Source: Macrostomum hystrix (Eukaryota > Platyhelminthes > Macrostomidae). Taken from it: a stretch of 64,000 bases of DNA. Where the stretch lies: contig CATNEN010000003.1 in assembly GCA_950097015.1 (NCBI GenBank), forward strand, positions 4,071,501 to 4,135,500, read 5' to 3'. The translations under genes were made by a program, and so were the position numbers. The notes under the pieces were generated by a model. That model saw only the letters and a list, made by a program, of their open reading frames with translations. It ran no database searches and was not told the DNA's origin. Of the stretch, positions 47,390-58,702 are shown one piece after another (the stretch's first letter is position 1; each line of letters begins with the position of its first letter).

Positions 47390-48216
47390 CAGGGGTCAGC
47401 AAACTTAGTAGCTAGCGGGCCAAACAGAGAACCTAAAAGACGACAGCGGGCTGCAATGACTGTAGAAATATAGGGAAGAGATTAGACGCAGAATAGATGA
47501 CAGGGAGATATTAGACAGGGGAGAGATAAGACACGGGAGAGATGAGACAGGGGAGAGATGAGACAGGAGAGAGATAAGACACGGGAGAGACGAGACAGGG
47601 GAGAGACGAGACAGGGGAGAGATGATCGACACGGGAGAGACGAGACGGGAGAGATGAGACACGGGAGAGACGAGACAGGGGAGAGATGAGACAGGAGAGA
47701 GATAAGACACGGGAGAGACGAGACAGGGGAGAGATGAGACAGGGGAGAGATGATCGACACGGGAGAGACGAGACGGGAGAGATGAGACACGGGAGAGACG
47801 AGACAGGGGAGAGATGAGACACGGAAGAGACGAGACAGGGGAGAGACGAGACAGGGGAGAGATGAGACACGGGAGAGACGAGACAGGGGAGAGACGAGAC
47901 AGGGGAGAGATGAGACACGGGAGAGACGAGACAGGGGAGAGATGAGACACGGGAGAGACGAGACAGGGGAGAGACGAGACAGGGGAGAGATGAGACACGG
48001 GAGAGACGAGACAGGGGAGAGATAAGACACGGGAGAGACGAGACAGGGGAGAGATGAGACACGGGAGAGACGAGACAGGGGAGAGATGAGACACGGGAGA
48101 GACGAGACAGGGGAAAGATGAGACAGGATACCGTAGGTGACGGAAGGGACAACGGGCCGGATTTGGGAGCTTCGAGGGCCGCATCTGGCCCGCGGGCCGG
48201 AGTTTGCCGACCCCTG
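47390..48216. mobile_element. Non-autonomous hAT element filled with minisatellite
   Basis: The ends are CAGGGGTCAGCAAACT (47390-47405) and AGTTTGCCGACCCCTG (48201-48216), inverted repeats of the CAGGGGTCGGCAAACT type common in hAT elements. Flanks CTATTGAG (47382-47389) and CTATAAAG (48217-48224) match at six of eight bases, as expected of an old 8-bp duplication. There is no transposase; about 665 bp of the 827 bp is a tandem array. Confidence 0.82.
47462..48125. repeat. Minisatellite, 21-bp unit, inside the hAT element
   Basis: Units alternate GAGACGAGACAGGGGAGAGA and GATGAGACACGGGAGA with a higher-order pattern. Open frames on the - strand (LSRVSSLPC type) are by-products. Confidence 0.93.
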
Positions 48217-48224
48217 CTATAAAG

Positions 48225-48885
48225 ACACCAAAATCCCTGATCTGGAAAAGATAGGATCCTAGGTTATAATTAAAAAGAAGCTGCCTTTTTATCGAGATAA
48301 CTGTGATAAGCTATGAAATGTTCATTCGCTTAGGAAGTGAAAAGACTGATTTCAACAAAATAAAAAACTGAAATAACAAAGAATGCCGGTGTATTTGAGT
48401 AGGTAAACGTTTAAACAAAACTATTTGACGGAGTGTTTCTTTTTTAATTCTTATAAGCGCAATTTTGCTAAGGAAGAGAACAAGAAAAATAACTTTAAAT
48501 AGTCTGGATTTTAAGAGATCAATTAAGGAACAATTAAAGGTCTATGACTCTATTGTTTCAAAAGGTGACAATTTTCCGCGCTAAATGCAGCAGGAAAATC
48601 TCAAAAATGCATAAACCTGAATTTCTAATTTGTTTCTGCGGTCATAAATAACAAAACACGGGGCTGCCAGTTTTAACAAATAACTCAATAGAGTAGCAGC
48701 TCTTTTATAACAAAATAACAAGTAGCTGCTTGTTACTAAAATTAATTAGAATACAAAAACAATATAGGTGCTTTGAGTAGAGTTGAACTCAAAGATTCAA
48801 AACACTATTTATTAAACCGGAAAAAATTCTTGGTAAGCTAAAAAACCTGCGTTTCGAAAACACTTTCGCATGCGAAACAGCGAAA
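48225..48885. other. Intergenic, 3' of the HEI10-like gene
   Basis: AT-rich and non-coding. No feature is recognised. Confidence 0.4.
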
Positions 48886-49082
48886 CAGGTGGATAATCTG
48901 AGGATCTGAAAGGTCGATAATCTGAGGATCTGAAAGGTCGATAATCTGAGGATCTGAAAGGTCGATAATCTGAGGATCTGAAAGGTCGATAATCTGAGGA
49001 TCTGGAAGGTCGATAATCTGAGGATCTGAAAGGTCGATAATCTGAGGATCTGAAAGGTCGATAATCTGAGGATTCGGAACGT
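48886..49082. repeat. Minisatellite, 24-bp unit, 8 copies
   Basis: The units contain GATAATCTGAGGATCTGAAA and GGTC. The array lies about 100 bp beyond the stop of the HEI10-like gene, possibly in its 3' UTR. Confidence 0.93.
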
Positions 49083-49185
49083 CAATAAAATATAAGGAAC
49101 TGAAAGTATCTCCGATATTCTGATGATCTAACCCCAGAAGATCAAGAAAATGAACGACTCAAAATTGATTCTCTCCACGCAGAGT

Positions 49186-52100
49186 TCAGCGAGAATCGAA
49201 GCCGTTATCCGACAGGCCCAGAAACGAAGCCGATGGCTCAATGATTGACATCTGGTCGACGCCGCTAGCGCCCGCGGCAACGCTGCTGGCATCCCCAATG
49301 GAGCTAGCCGGACCTCTGTAGCCAAACAGAGGCGGCTCGACTTCCACGTTGCCCTCCCTGAAGTCGCGAAGGCGACTGTCAGCCGAAGCCAGTTGAGCAG
49401 TCATTCTTCGATTCTCATTCTCTCTGTCGGCTACCTGGCGCTGAATGCTGCTGTGCTCATTGTTATACTTGGCTAATTTGGATTCCATCAGCTTGCAGGC
49501 CTGGCAGTATTGGCTCATCTTCTTCATCTGCGTGTTCGCAATTAAATGGTTTCTTTAGGTTGGCGAAAATTCCTTTGCAAAATATTTTGAGTGTAACTCC
49601 CACTATGATGAGGCTGTAACTCCCACTATGATGAGGCTGTAACTCCCACTATGATGAGGCTGTAACTCCCACTATGATAAGGCTGTAAGTCTCACCTGTA
49701 TGAGGCTGTAAGTCTCACCTGTATGAGGCTGTAAGTCTCACCTGTATGAGGCTGTAAGTCTCACCTGTATGAGGCTGTAAGTCTCACCTGTATGAGGCTG
49801 TAAGTCTCACCTGTATGAGGCTGTAAGTCTCACCTGTATGAGGCTGTAAGTCCCACCTGTACAAGGCTGTAACATCCTGTAAATCCCACAAAAAACGCAC
49901 CATCTTGCTCAGATTCTGGCGAGCGCTGCTCAGCTTAGATTTCAAGCCTTCGCAGGTGTGCCGCACCGCAGAGCTCTGCTCCTGCAGCTCGTTCAGCTCG
50001 GCTTGAGCAGCCTCGAGTTCGGCTTGAGCCTCGGCAAGAGCCCGATCGTCCGCTTCCTCCAGTTCGTGCAGTTTAGCCCGAATGAGATCATACTCGGCGT
50101 CACGCTTGGTTGAGTAGTCCAGGCTGAATTCCAGCATGTCGAATATCTCATTAACAGTGCGCCCGATTTGGCTAAACTTGCTCAGGGCTCGATTGATCTC
50201 AATATTGAACCGGTTGACCTACATTTCACAAGGCAATAGATAAGGATACATTTCACATTTCATAATAAATAATTGATTGTGAAAGAAGTTGACCCGAGAT
50301 TGAGGATGTGGGAGGTTGAGTCTAGTTTGAGGATGTGGGAGGTTGAGTCTAGTTTGAGGATCTGGGAGGTTGAGTCTAGTTTGGGATCTGGGAGGTTGAG
50401 TCTAGTTTGGGATCTGGGAGGTTGAGTCTAGTTTGGGATCTGGGAGGTTGAGTCTAGTTTGGGATCTGGGAGGTTGAGTCTAGTTTGGGATCTGGGAGGT
50501 TGAGTCTAGTTTGGGATCTGGCAGGTTGAGTCTAGTTTGGGATCTGGGAGGTTGAGTCTAGTTTGGGATCTGGGAGGTTGAGTCTAGTTTGGGATCTGGG
50601 AGGTTGAGTCTAGTTTGGGATCTGGGAGGTTGAGTCTATAGTTTGGGATCTGGCAGGTTAAGTCTATAGTTTGGGATCTGGCAGGTTAAGTCTATAGTTT
50701 GGGATCTGGCAGGTTAAGTCTATAGTTTGGGATCTGGCAGGTTAAGTCTATAGTTTGGGATCTGGCAGGTTAAGTCTATAGTTTGGGATCTGGCAGGTTA
50801 AGTCTATAGTTTGGGATCTGGGAGGTTGAGTCTAGTTTGAGGATCTGGGAGGTTGAGTCTAGTTTGGGATCTGGGAGGTTGAGTCTAGTTTGGGATCTGG
50901 GAGGTTGAGTCTAGTTTGGGATCTGGGAGGTTGAGTCTAGTTTGAGGATCTGGGAGGTTGGGTCTAGTTTGGGATCTGGCAGGTTGAGTCTAGTTTGGGA
51001 TTTGGGAGGTTGAGTCTAGTTTGGGATCTGGGAGGTTGAGTCTAGTTTGGGATTTGGGAGGTTGAGTCTAGTTTGGGATCTGGGAGGTTGAGTCTAGTTT
51101 GGGATCTGGCAGGTTAAGTCTATAGTTTGGGATCTGGCAGGTTAAGTCTATAGTTTGGGATCTGGCAGGTTAAGTCTATAGTTTGGGATCTGGGAGGTTG
51201 AGTCTAGTTTGGGATCTGGCAGGTTGAGTCTAGTTTGGGATTTGGCAGGTTGAGTCTAGTTTGGGATTTGGGAGGTTGAGTCTAGTTTGGGATCTGGGAG
51301 GTTGAGTCTAGTTTGAGGATGTGGGAGGTTGAGTCTAGTTTGGGATCTGGGAGGTTGAGTCTAGTTTGAGGATGTGGGAGGTTGAGTCTAGTTTGGGATC
51401 TGGGAGGTTGAGTCTAGTTTGGGATCTGGGAGGTTGAGTCTAGTTTGGGATCTGGCAGGTTGAGCCTAGTTTGGGATCTGGCAGGTTAAGTCTAGTTTGA
51501 GGATCTGGGAGGTTAAGTCTATAGTTTGGGATTTGGGAGGTTGAGTCTAGTTTGGGATCTGGGAGGTTGAGTCTAGTTTGGGATCTGGCAGGTTAAGTCT
51601 ATAGTTTGGGATCTGGCAGGTTAAGTCTATAGTTTGGGATCTGGCAGGTTAAGTCTATAGTTTGGGATCTGGCAGGTTGAGTCTATAGTTTGGGATTTGG
51701 CAGGTTGAGTCTATAGTTTGGGATCTGGCAGGTTGAGTCTATAGTTTGGGATCTGGGAGGTTGAGTCTAGTTTGGGATCTGGCAGGTTAAGTCTATAGTT
51801 TGGGATCTGGCAGGTTAAGTCTATAGTTTGGGATCTGGCAGGTTGAGTCTATAGTTTGGGATTTGGCAGGTTGAGTCTAGTTTGGGATCTGGCAGGTTAA
51901 GTCTATAGTTTGGGATTTGGCAGGTTGAGTCTAGTTTGGGATTTGGGAGGTTGAGTCTAGTTTGGGATCTGGCAGGTTGAGTCTAGTTTGGGATTTGGCA
52001 GGTTGAGTCTAGTTTGGGATTTGGGAGGTTGAGTCTAGTTTGGGATCTGGCAGGTTGAGTCTAGTTTGGGATTTGGCAGGTTGAGTCTAGTTTGGGATCT

Positions 52101-53617
52101 GGCAGGTTAAGTCTATAGTTTGGGATCTGGCAGGTTGAGTCTATAGTTTGGGATCTGGCAGGTTGAGTCTATAGTTTGGGATCTGGCAGGTTAAGTCTAT
52201 AGTTTGGGATTTGGCAGGTTGAGTCTAGTTTGGGATTTGGGAGGTTGAGTCTAGTTTGGGATCTGGCAGGTTGAGTCTAGTTTGGGATCTGGCAGGTTGA
52301 GTCTAGTTTGGGATTTGGCAGGTTGAGTCTAGTTTGGGATTTGGGAGGTTGAGTCTAGTTTGGGATCTGGGAGGTTGAGTCTAGTTTGAGGATGTGGGAG
52401 GTTGAGTCTAGTTTGGGATCTGGGAGGTTGAGTCTAGTTTGAGGATGTGGGAGGTTGAGTCTAGTTTGGGATCTGGGAGGTTGAGTCTAGTTTGGGATCT
52501 GGGAGGTTGAGTCTAGTTTGGGATCTGGCAGGTTGAGCCTAGTTTGGGATCTGGCAGGTTGAGCCTAGTTTGGGATCTGGCAGGTTTAGTCTAGTTTGAG
52601 GATCTGGGAGGTTAAGTCTATAGTTTGGGATCTGGGAGGTTGAGTCTAGTTTGGGATCTGGCAGGTTGAGTCTAGTTTGGGATTTGGCAGGTTGAGTCTA
52701 GTTTGGGATTTGGGAGGTTAAGTCTATAGTTTGGGATCTGGCAGGTTAAGTCTATAGTTTGGGATCTGGGAGGTTGAGTCTAGTTTGGGATCTGGCAGGT
52801 TGAGTCTAGTTTGGGATTTGGCAGGTTGAGTCTAGTTTGGGATTTGGGAGGTTGAGTCTAGTTTGGGATCTGGGAGGTTGAGTCTAGTTTGAGGATGTGG
52901 GAGGTTGAGTCTAGTTTGGGATCTGGGAGGTTGAGTCTAGTTTGAGGATGTGGGAGGTTGAGTCTAGTTTGGGATCTGGCAGGTTAACTCTATAGTTTGG
53001 GATCTGGCAGGTTAAGTCTATAGTTTGGGATCTGGCAGGTTAAGTCTATAGTTTGGGATCTGGCAGGTTAAGTCTAGTTTGGGATCTGGCAGGTTAAGTC
53101 TAGTTTGGGATCTGGCAGGTTAAGTCTATAGTTTGGGATCTGGCAGGTTAAGTCTATAGTTTGGGATCTGGCAGGTTGAGTCTATATTTTGGGATCTGGC
53201 AGGTTAAGTCTATATTTTGGGATCTGGCAGGTTAACTCTATAGTTTGGGATCTGGCAGGTTAAGTCTAGTTTGAGGATAGAGTTTCTCAAACAAACCTGG
53301 CTGGGCAGCAGTTCCAGCTGGCACAGCAGGCACCAGCGTCGATGGTTTGGTCCCAGACTATTGCGCACAAAAGCCGGAGCGTGCATGTCGCAGAAGGTGT
53401 GACAACAGATGCAAATCCAGCCGATAGTTTCTAGTAGGATGCCGCATCCTGGATAACGACACCGAATGGTTGGCAAAGTGCTCATCGGATCCTTAGAGAG
53501 GCCATTTAACATCCGATTAAACCTGGACCACAAGCTGTTGTTAGTGTCGTTATTGCTATTGTCTTCGTTAGCGTTGCCATTAGCAACGGCGACAGCGTTG
53601 TCGGTATTTGGCTCCAT
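49186..53617 (-). CDS. HEI10/CCNB1IP1-like RING coiled-coil protein
   Basis: Three phase-0 exons on the - strand: 53617-53297, 50218-49901 and 49527-49186, encoding 326 residues (human CCNB1IP1/HEI10 277). Residues 52-98 form an N-terminal RING-like domain of the Zip3/HEI10 type: CRYPGC, then CHTFCDMH, then W-C-L-L-C. A long coiled coil follows over exon 2 and the start of exon 3 (E-A-Q-A-E-L-E-A-A-Q and similar). The short tail has E-P-S-A-S-F-L-G-L, recalling the loosely conserved HEI10 tail. In animals and plants this family marks meiotic crossover sites as a SUMO/ubiquitin ligase. The match rests on cysteine spacing, order and size, not on high identity; another RING coiled-coil protein remains possible. 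Intron 1 is a 3-kb minisatellite. Confidence 0.65.
49595..49870. repeat. Minisatellite, 23-bp unit with splice-like motifs (HEI10-like intron 2)
   Basis: Left units (49595-49685) are TAACTCCCACTATGATGAGG plus CTG. Right units (49686-49865) read TAAGTCTCACCTGTATGAGG plus CTG. On the gene strand each right unit contains CAG|GTGAGA followed by TTACAG, a donor- and an acceptor-like motif. Confidence 0.92.
50280..53280. repeat. Minisatellite, 26/28-bp unit, over 100 copies (HEI10-like intron 1)
   Basis: Two unit types intermix: TTGAGTCTAGTTTGGGATCT-GGGAGG and TTAAGTCTATAGTTTGGGAT-CTGGCAGG. Blocks several hundred bp long recur (for example around 51300-51470 and 52350-52560). The array begins about 20 bp from the exon 1 donor. 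Confidence 0.95.
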
Positions 53618-53639
53618 TGGACGATGCTGAACAATTATT

Positions 53640-54382
53640 TAATTGCTGGTAGCTTGATGACGTTCCGGATACTGCCAAGCGGTTAGATCTGAAACACCAC
53701 AGCTAGTTGAGTGCAGACAAATCTAAGTACTTCCAATCTAACCTGTGGTTTAGAAACCTGATTTAGAAACTAAATCCTATTTAGTTTCTTTCGCTGTGGT
53801 CCTTACTTGGGCCGTTTTTTTAGAGTGATTGCTGTTTGCGTTTTTACTTGTCTTTTAACGAGTATTTTGTAATTGTCAGCTTAAAAAATAAATTGATTAA
53901 CGAATGAAAAATAAGATAACGGCTAATGATTTACACGAAACCGAGTAGGGACAGTCGCATGCGTCCGTAGAAATGTTCTCTGTATTTCTTTTAATACAAG
54001 TTAAATACAACAACTAACTACATTGCCGTGCAAAGCGACCTAAATTTAATGCAGAACAATACGAACTAGAATATAGTAATAGACAAAACAGTTACGTACT
54101 CACCAGCATTGTTAAACCACAATTTTTTTGCTTTAAAGAAAAAAATTTAACCATAGGCAACATACATAGTGCAATCATGCAGCAACACATTATTTATTAA
54201 TGCGACATTATTACTTTACTATAAGGCTTCACAAAGTGAAAAATATTTCAAGAGTACAGCACTGGACTTGCTACCTAGTAGTAATAATCGAAAAATTATT
54301 TTTCGATCGAAATTTGGAGTTAAAAGCCTCATAGAAATAAAATACAAAGCTTCAGAAAGTTGATGAAAATCAATTAACAAAA
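53640..54382. other. Spacer between HAKAI and the HEI10-like gene
   Basis: An AT-rich gap of 765 bp between the stop of the upstream gene and the start codon of the next, the shortest in the co-oriented run. It must hold a 3' UTR and a 5' region, or a trans-splice acceptor. No motif is assigned. Confidence 0.4.
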
Positions 54383-54858
54383 CTAAACGCCATGGAAACG
54401 ATTCGGCTGCTGCTGATTGGCCCACATGGGCGGCATAGGCGGCGGTCGGAGCGGCATGCCCATGCTGTGTTGCTGCATCTGCGGCGGCGGCATCTGGTGC
54501 GGAGACATCTGGTGACTGGGCCGATGCTGCTGCTGCTGGTGATGATGAAATCCGGGCGGGCCCTGTGCTGGCGGCTGCAGAAGACCCTGACCTGTGTTGG
54601 GCGGCGCTGCGTATACAGACTGTGGCGGTGGGGGCAGCATTCCTGGAGGTCGCATCGGCGGTCTAAATGCCAACTGCTGCTGCTGCTGCTGGTTCATTGG
54701 CGGCGGTAGCTGGAGCTGCTGCTGGTACGGATTATTGTGCAGCAGGGGATTTCCCTGACCAACAACACCAGGTCCGGAAGATGCGCTGACTGACATTGGT
54801 AGATATTGCGGCATAGTCATCGGCTGCTGCATCATCATCTGAGGCTGCTGCATGTGCT

Positions 54859-54889
<31 letters not shown>

Positions 54890-55639
54890 TTGTTGAAGCG
54901 GCATTGGCGGCAGAGGCAGCGAAGCAGCGGCAGTCTCTGCAGCCAACTTAGCGCCTCCGCCGTGCCTATGCTCAATGTGCGCCAGCAGGTCGCGCTGGGA
55001 CAAGTAGGTCCGCTTGCAGCCGGACCGACTGTGCGGCGCCGATGCGTCGTGCATGCACACGTGCAGCTGGGCAGCGGACACAACCTCGGTATCTTCCACA
55101 GGATCCTGACATCTTGGACAGCATTTGCTAGACTGTGCGCAGGTCCGACAGGCCGCGTGCTTGCAGGGCAGCAGGCGGCCAAACGATTGGATTGGTCGGT
55201 CGCAGGCGTCGCAGAAGTGCAACTGCACGGACGACTTCTTGCCTAGTAGCAGCGGCTTATGAGTCCAACGGACCTCCTTACAGCGGCGAGTGTCACCAGA
55301 AGACTGACTACTGACTGATTGCTGCTGGGGATGATACCCAGCTGGACTATTTGATCGCGAGCGAGACCTTCCGCGATTAGATTCCCTGTCAGAATCGTCC
55401 TCCGAGGAAAGCGAGTCCCGTTGCTGCTGCTGACGATGATGATAATTGTGATACTGCTGCTGCTGCTGCTTATTGCTGCTGCTGCTGCTACGGTTGGACG
55501 AACGGCTGTTATGCAGGCTGGTAACCTCGCGGTGCGTGCTGGCGCTTAGACGAAGCGCGATTCCTCCGACACCGGCGCTGCTGCCAACGCTGCCGCTGCT
55601 CGGTTGTCGGCGACTATCGTGACTATCATCGCTGTTCAT
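54383..55639 (-). CDS. CBLL1: E3 ubiquitin ligase HAKAI
   Basis: Single-exon coding region of 418 residues on the - strand. The N-terminal third is Ser/Gln/Arg-rich and disordered. The RING spans residues 143-177 (FCDACDRPI, CKHAACRTC, CCPRC), followed by the HAKAI-specific C2H2 region at 195-226 with the signature GCKRTYLSQRDLLAHIEHRH. Together they form the HYB fold that binds phosphotyrosine in E-cadherin and is also a stable part of the m6A methyltransferase-associated complex. The C-terminal half is Pro/Gln/Met-rich with a polyglutamine run of about 13, as in other animal HAKAI proteins. Nothing is missing. The start is the first ATG, followed by acidic and serine residues; no upstream exon is needed. 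Confidence 0.94.
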
Positions 55640-56285
55640 GATTTTAACTGCAAGGTATTTTTAGTTTTAAATATTAGTGGGACAGTCAAACACTTCACAG
55701 TTGACTGTGACTTTAGTATTTTTGATGAGAAATAACGGAAAAAATGACAACTTCGATCAACTGACACCCTCGAGTAAGCAGACTCAGCAAACGATAAGTA
55801 AATCACTTTAATTTATTCTCAATTTAATTAAAAAAACAGCACATAAAACATAGACTGACACAAAAGGACAGTAAACGTAAACAGAATAAATAGTGATCCG
55901 TGAAATGATAATAAAAAATCTGCTTAACTACAGTGACCGTGGTTGATTAGCATTATAAAGAGCCAATTACATAAACGCTCGCATCACTTAGACAGACAAT
56001 AAAATCAATTGCATCAGCTCTATCTGAAGCAAGGCAAGGAAATCAGACACTTAACAAGAAAAAGATTCACAAAATCAAGCTTCGACCAAAAAACCTTAAC
56101 TTTAAAAAACAAAGGACAACTCTTAAAAACAGAAGCTTTCATTATTTATTTTAATCGCATCAGAATAAATCTATTAATCAATCTACTGAGCTATGAATGG
56201 CAACGATGGAAGCGAGGAAGTTACTAATTTGAGAGACAATGGGACAAGTGGAGGATTGTCATTGTGTGGGCAAACAAGTATAGAA
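55640..56285. promoter_or_regulatory. Upstream region of HAKAI
   Basis: AT-rich and non-coding, probably with promoter and 5' UTR. No specific element is recognised. Confidence 0.3.
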
Positions 56286-56287
56286 TA

Positions 56288-56390
56288 ATACCCCCCCCCC
56301 TGATTTCGTTTCTTGGCCGAGGCGAAGCCGAGGCCCAGAAGCGCAGTCCGAAGCCGTTCCAAGGTCATAGACAACAATTTCAGGGGGTAT
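56288..56390. mobile_element. Small TA-flanked MITE
   Basis: ATACCCCC at the left and GGGGGTAT at the right form inverted ends continuing with TGA/TCA. Both are flanked by TA, giving TA|ATACCCCC...GGGGGTAT|TA. The C run at the left has expanded to ten. Total length is about 103 bp. A TA duplication suggests mobilisation by a Tc1/mariner-type transposase. Confidence 0.6.
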
Positions 56391-56475
56391 TATAGTATTT
56401 AGCTTGGCCCGGCTCACGAGATTGCAAACCTAAAACTGTTTACAGCAACTGTGACCATAGACTATATGTTTAATC

Positions 56476-56510
56476 GGCCTAGGCCGTTAAATCATTTAAC
56501 GGCCTAGGCC
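56476..56510. repeat. Perfect palindrome, 17-bp arms, 1-bp spacer
   Basis: The arm GGCCTAGGCCGTTAAAT (56476-56492), one C, and its exact reverse complement (56494-56510) follow each other. GGCCTAGGCC is itself palindromic. Single GGCCTAG or TAGGCCT words recur near 63870-63960. Confidence 0.9.
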
Positions 56511-56519
56511 AATTAAATA

Positions 56520-57470
56520 ATAAATGCACAGAATTAATAGCCAATAGGCCGGGCCAAGCTGGGGATTAAATATACTTATCGCTTTGTGAGTGTTATCAAA
56601 CCTTGCTTTAAAGACCTGTTTAACTAAAATCCATTAAACTCGCCATTCAAGTAGTCTAGAACAACTTGCTGATGCACAATCGATTTGGACGTAAAGATAA
56701 AAAATGTTAAGGCAATGGTGCAACGCAAAAATTAGCTTTGTTCAACTAACATTTATCTTCAGAGGAAAAAGTTATGACACATACAGATACCGCAACAGCT
56801 TTCAGCGATTTTTTAACCACCTTTGCAGAAAGAAAAACGAAATCAAAAGAGATAATTAAACAGCATGTGATTTGGTCACAAGTAAAGGTATTAAAAACTA
56901 TAGAATATCACTTATTATCGATAGAAAAATGTCAGCTTAGCAACAAAGCGATTCTAATTAGTTTTGGCAGTCATAACCTTGGATTTTTGATAAGTAGATA
57001 CACCTAGTAAAAATTACCTGGCACGCTAATATGCAACGGCTGCAATAATAGTTGACTTTAATTATTATTTAAAAAACGCTTTCAAAATACAGCAGAATAG
57101 TTAATTTTAGTTCATTCAACTCCTTGACTAATGCATTATATTTAGACAATGTATTCAGCAGATAACAAGCAAAGAAATAATCTTTTATGTCAATAACAAA
57201 ATTTGACTCGCAACACCAAACCCTATTATTGCCCTGTGGTCAGATTAGCACTACACTGTCTTCGAGAAAAAAACTAATGATAACCCACTATGGGTTTCTA
57301 ACTACATGAACTATAGCCCTCAGATAACTATCTATAGATTTGCAAGAAAATATATATTCTGCTCTGAATCATGCACCGAACCAAGAGATGCATGTCGAGA
57401 ATGAGGTGGTCACTCTGCTACTGTGGAATTTGCAGTCGTTTTACTGTTTGGTACCGTCATTGCAAGGGGG
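56520..57470. other. Unassigned region upstream of the SINE
   Basis: AT-rich. A 77-codon + strand frame at 56774-57007 shows no recognisable domain and is not supported as a gene. Confidence 0.4.
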
Positions 57471-57471
57471 T

Positions 57472-58600
57472 GAGTGACAGTGGCGGTCTAAAGCGTTTAC
57501 CTCTCGATTCCGCGGTGAGGTCACATTAACAGTAGGACTACCAAGCCGTTTTGCCACCCGTTTTTATACCAAAGGGGGGATTTTTCGCAGCGCCTGAATG
57601 CTAACTGCGTTGGGTGGTGACTGATAGGTTGACGGTCTTGACGATGGTGTACTGTGGCTGAGCTGCGCCTAGTATTTTGGCTTGTTCAGTGAAATTAGAG
57701 AAATTCGCGTCAGGGTGTCCATAGTGGCCTATTTCCACTTGTTGTAGCCCTTGACGGTCCAGCAAATCCGTCTAGATAAAGGTAGGTGACCACAGAAGAC
57801 GGAGATTATTTAAGTTTAAAGGCCTGGCAAGGCCACACTGAGGCGCAGTGCTAATTCGTGTATAGGGGTGTATGAAATCCACTAGCGGTTATAGAAAAAA
57901 ATCTGACCTTCGGCCAGAACCATTGAATATCTCGATGGTCTGAAGAGCTGTCGACTGGATTCTTGTTGCAGAAAATGCGCAACAAAAAGTTGACCCGTAT
58001 TCGTGAGTTTAGTGTGCTTGCGTTGGTCCATTCGGGTGCAGCACAAAAAATAGTCTGGGGGTTTCCCTCACCCGTGGTAGTTCTACTGTTAATTTGGATA
58101 ACAAATTTACGCGCATTTAGTATATCGGACTAGCAACTTTTTGCCCCCTCTTGCTACTCTTCCTATTGTTCTTATTTTTTATTCCTTTATTTTGTTGTAT
58201 TTATACCCTATCAGCATTATATGCGCCCTCTTAAAACTTTTTTAAATGAAATACACTAGCGCTAATGGGATAAACTTGACCTTCAGCAAGAACCATTGAA
58301 TATCTCGATGGTCTGAAGAGCTGTCGACTGGATTCTTGTTGCAGAAGATGCGCAACAAAAAGTTGACCCGTATTCGTGAGTTTAGTGTGCTTGCGTTGTT
58401 CCATTGGAGCACAAAAATAGTCAGGGGGGATTTCCCCCACCATTGGTAGTTCTACTGTTAATTTGGGGCGCAGCCGCGGAGAGAAGGTTCGGAGGCTTGT
58501 TGTGCAATTTACTCTTGAGTTGAGGGCCAACCACCAAGTCACAGTGAGAGAGTGCACAGCCTGACGATGAGAGTGTCAGGGCAGATGTAACCTGGTCAGT
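57472..58600 (+). mobile_element. tRNA-derived SINE interrupted by a TTAA element
   Basis: The head at 57472-57525 (GTGGCGGTCTAAAGCGTTTA, then GATTCCGCGGTGAGGTCACA) and the body at 58462-58600 (TTTGGGGCGCAGCCGCGGAG and on) are the two halves of the SINE described at 45628-45968, here on the + strand. The intervening 936 bp is a separate transposon. Confidence 0.75.
57526..58461. mobile_element. Non-autonomous DNA transposon with TTAA target duplication
   Basis: The left end TTAACAGTAGGACTACCAA (57526-57544) and right end TTGGTAGTTCTACTGTTAA (58443-58461) are inverted repeats with one mismatch, each starting with TTAA. Removing the element and one TTAA leaves CACATTAATTTGGGGCG, which matches the intact SINE (CACATTTATTTGGGGCG) with one substitution. 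TTAA targeting points to piggyBac-type mobilisation. Inside, a 200-bp block including the right end is present twice (57890-58105 and 58250-58465). No transposase is seen. Confidence 0.78.
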
Positions 58601-58702
58601 AGTAAACACCAACCTTTTTAACAGTGTGCTCCATCCTTTTAAAAGACAGTGTAATACTAAAACATGTCATTTATAGCCAAGTAAATAATCGATACCGCTT
58701 CT

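Noticed and set aside
47405-48184. 259-codon - strand frame of L-S-P-V-S-S-L-P-C repeats
   Set aside because: 21-bp array inside the hAT element; other frames of the same strand are equally open.
54392-55246. + strand frames rich in R, H and L opposite HAKAI
   Set aside because: Antisense of CAG/CTG-rich coding sequence; the - strand has the intact RING and HAKAI signature.
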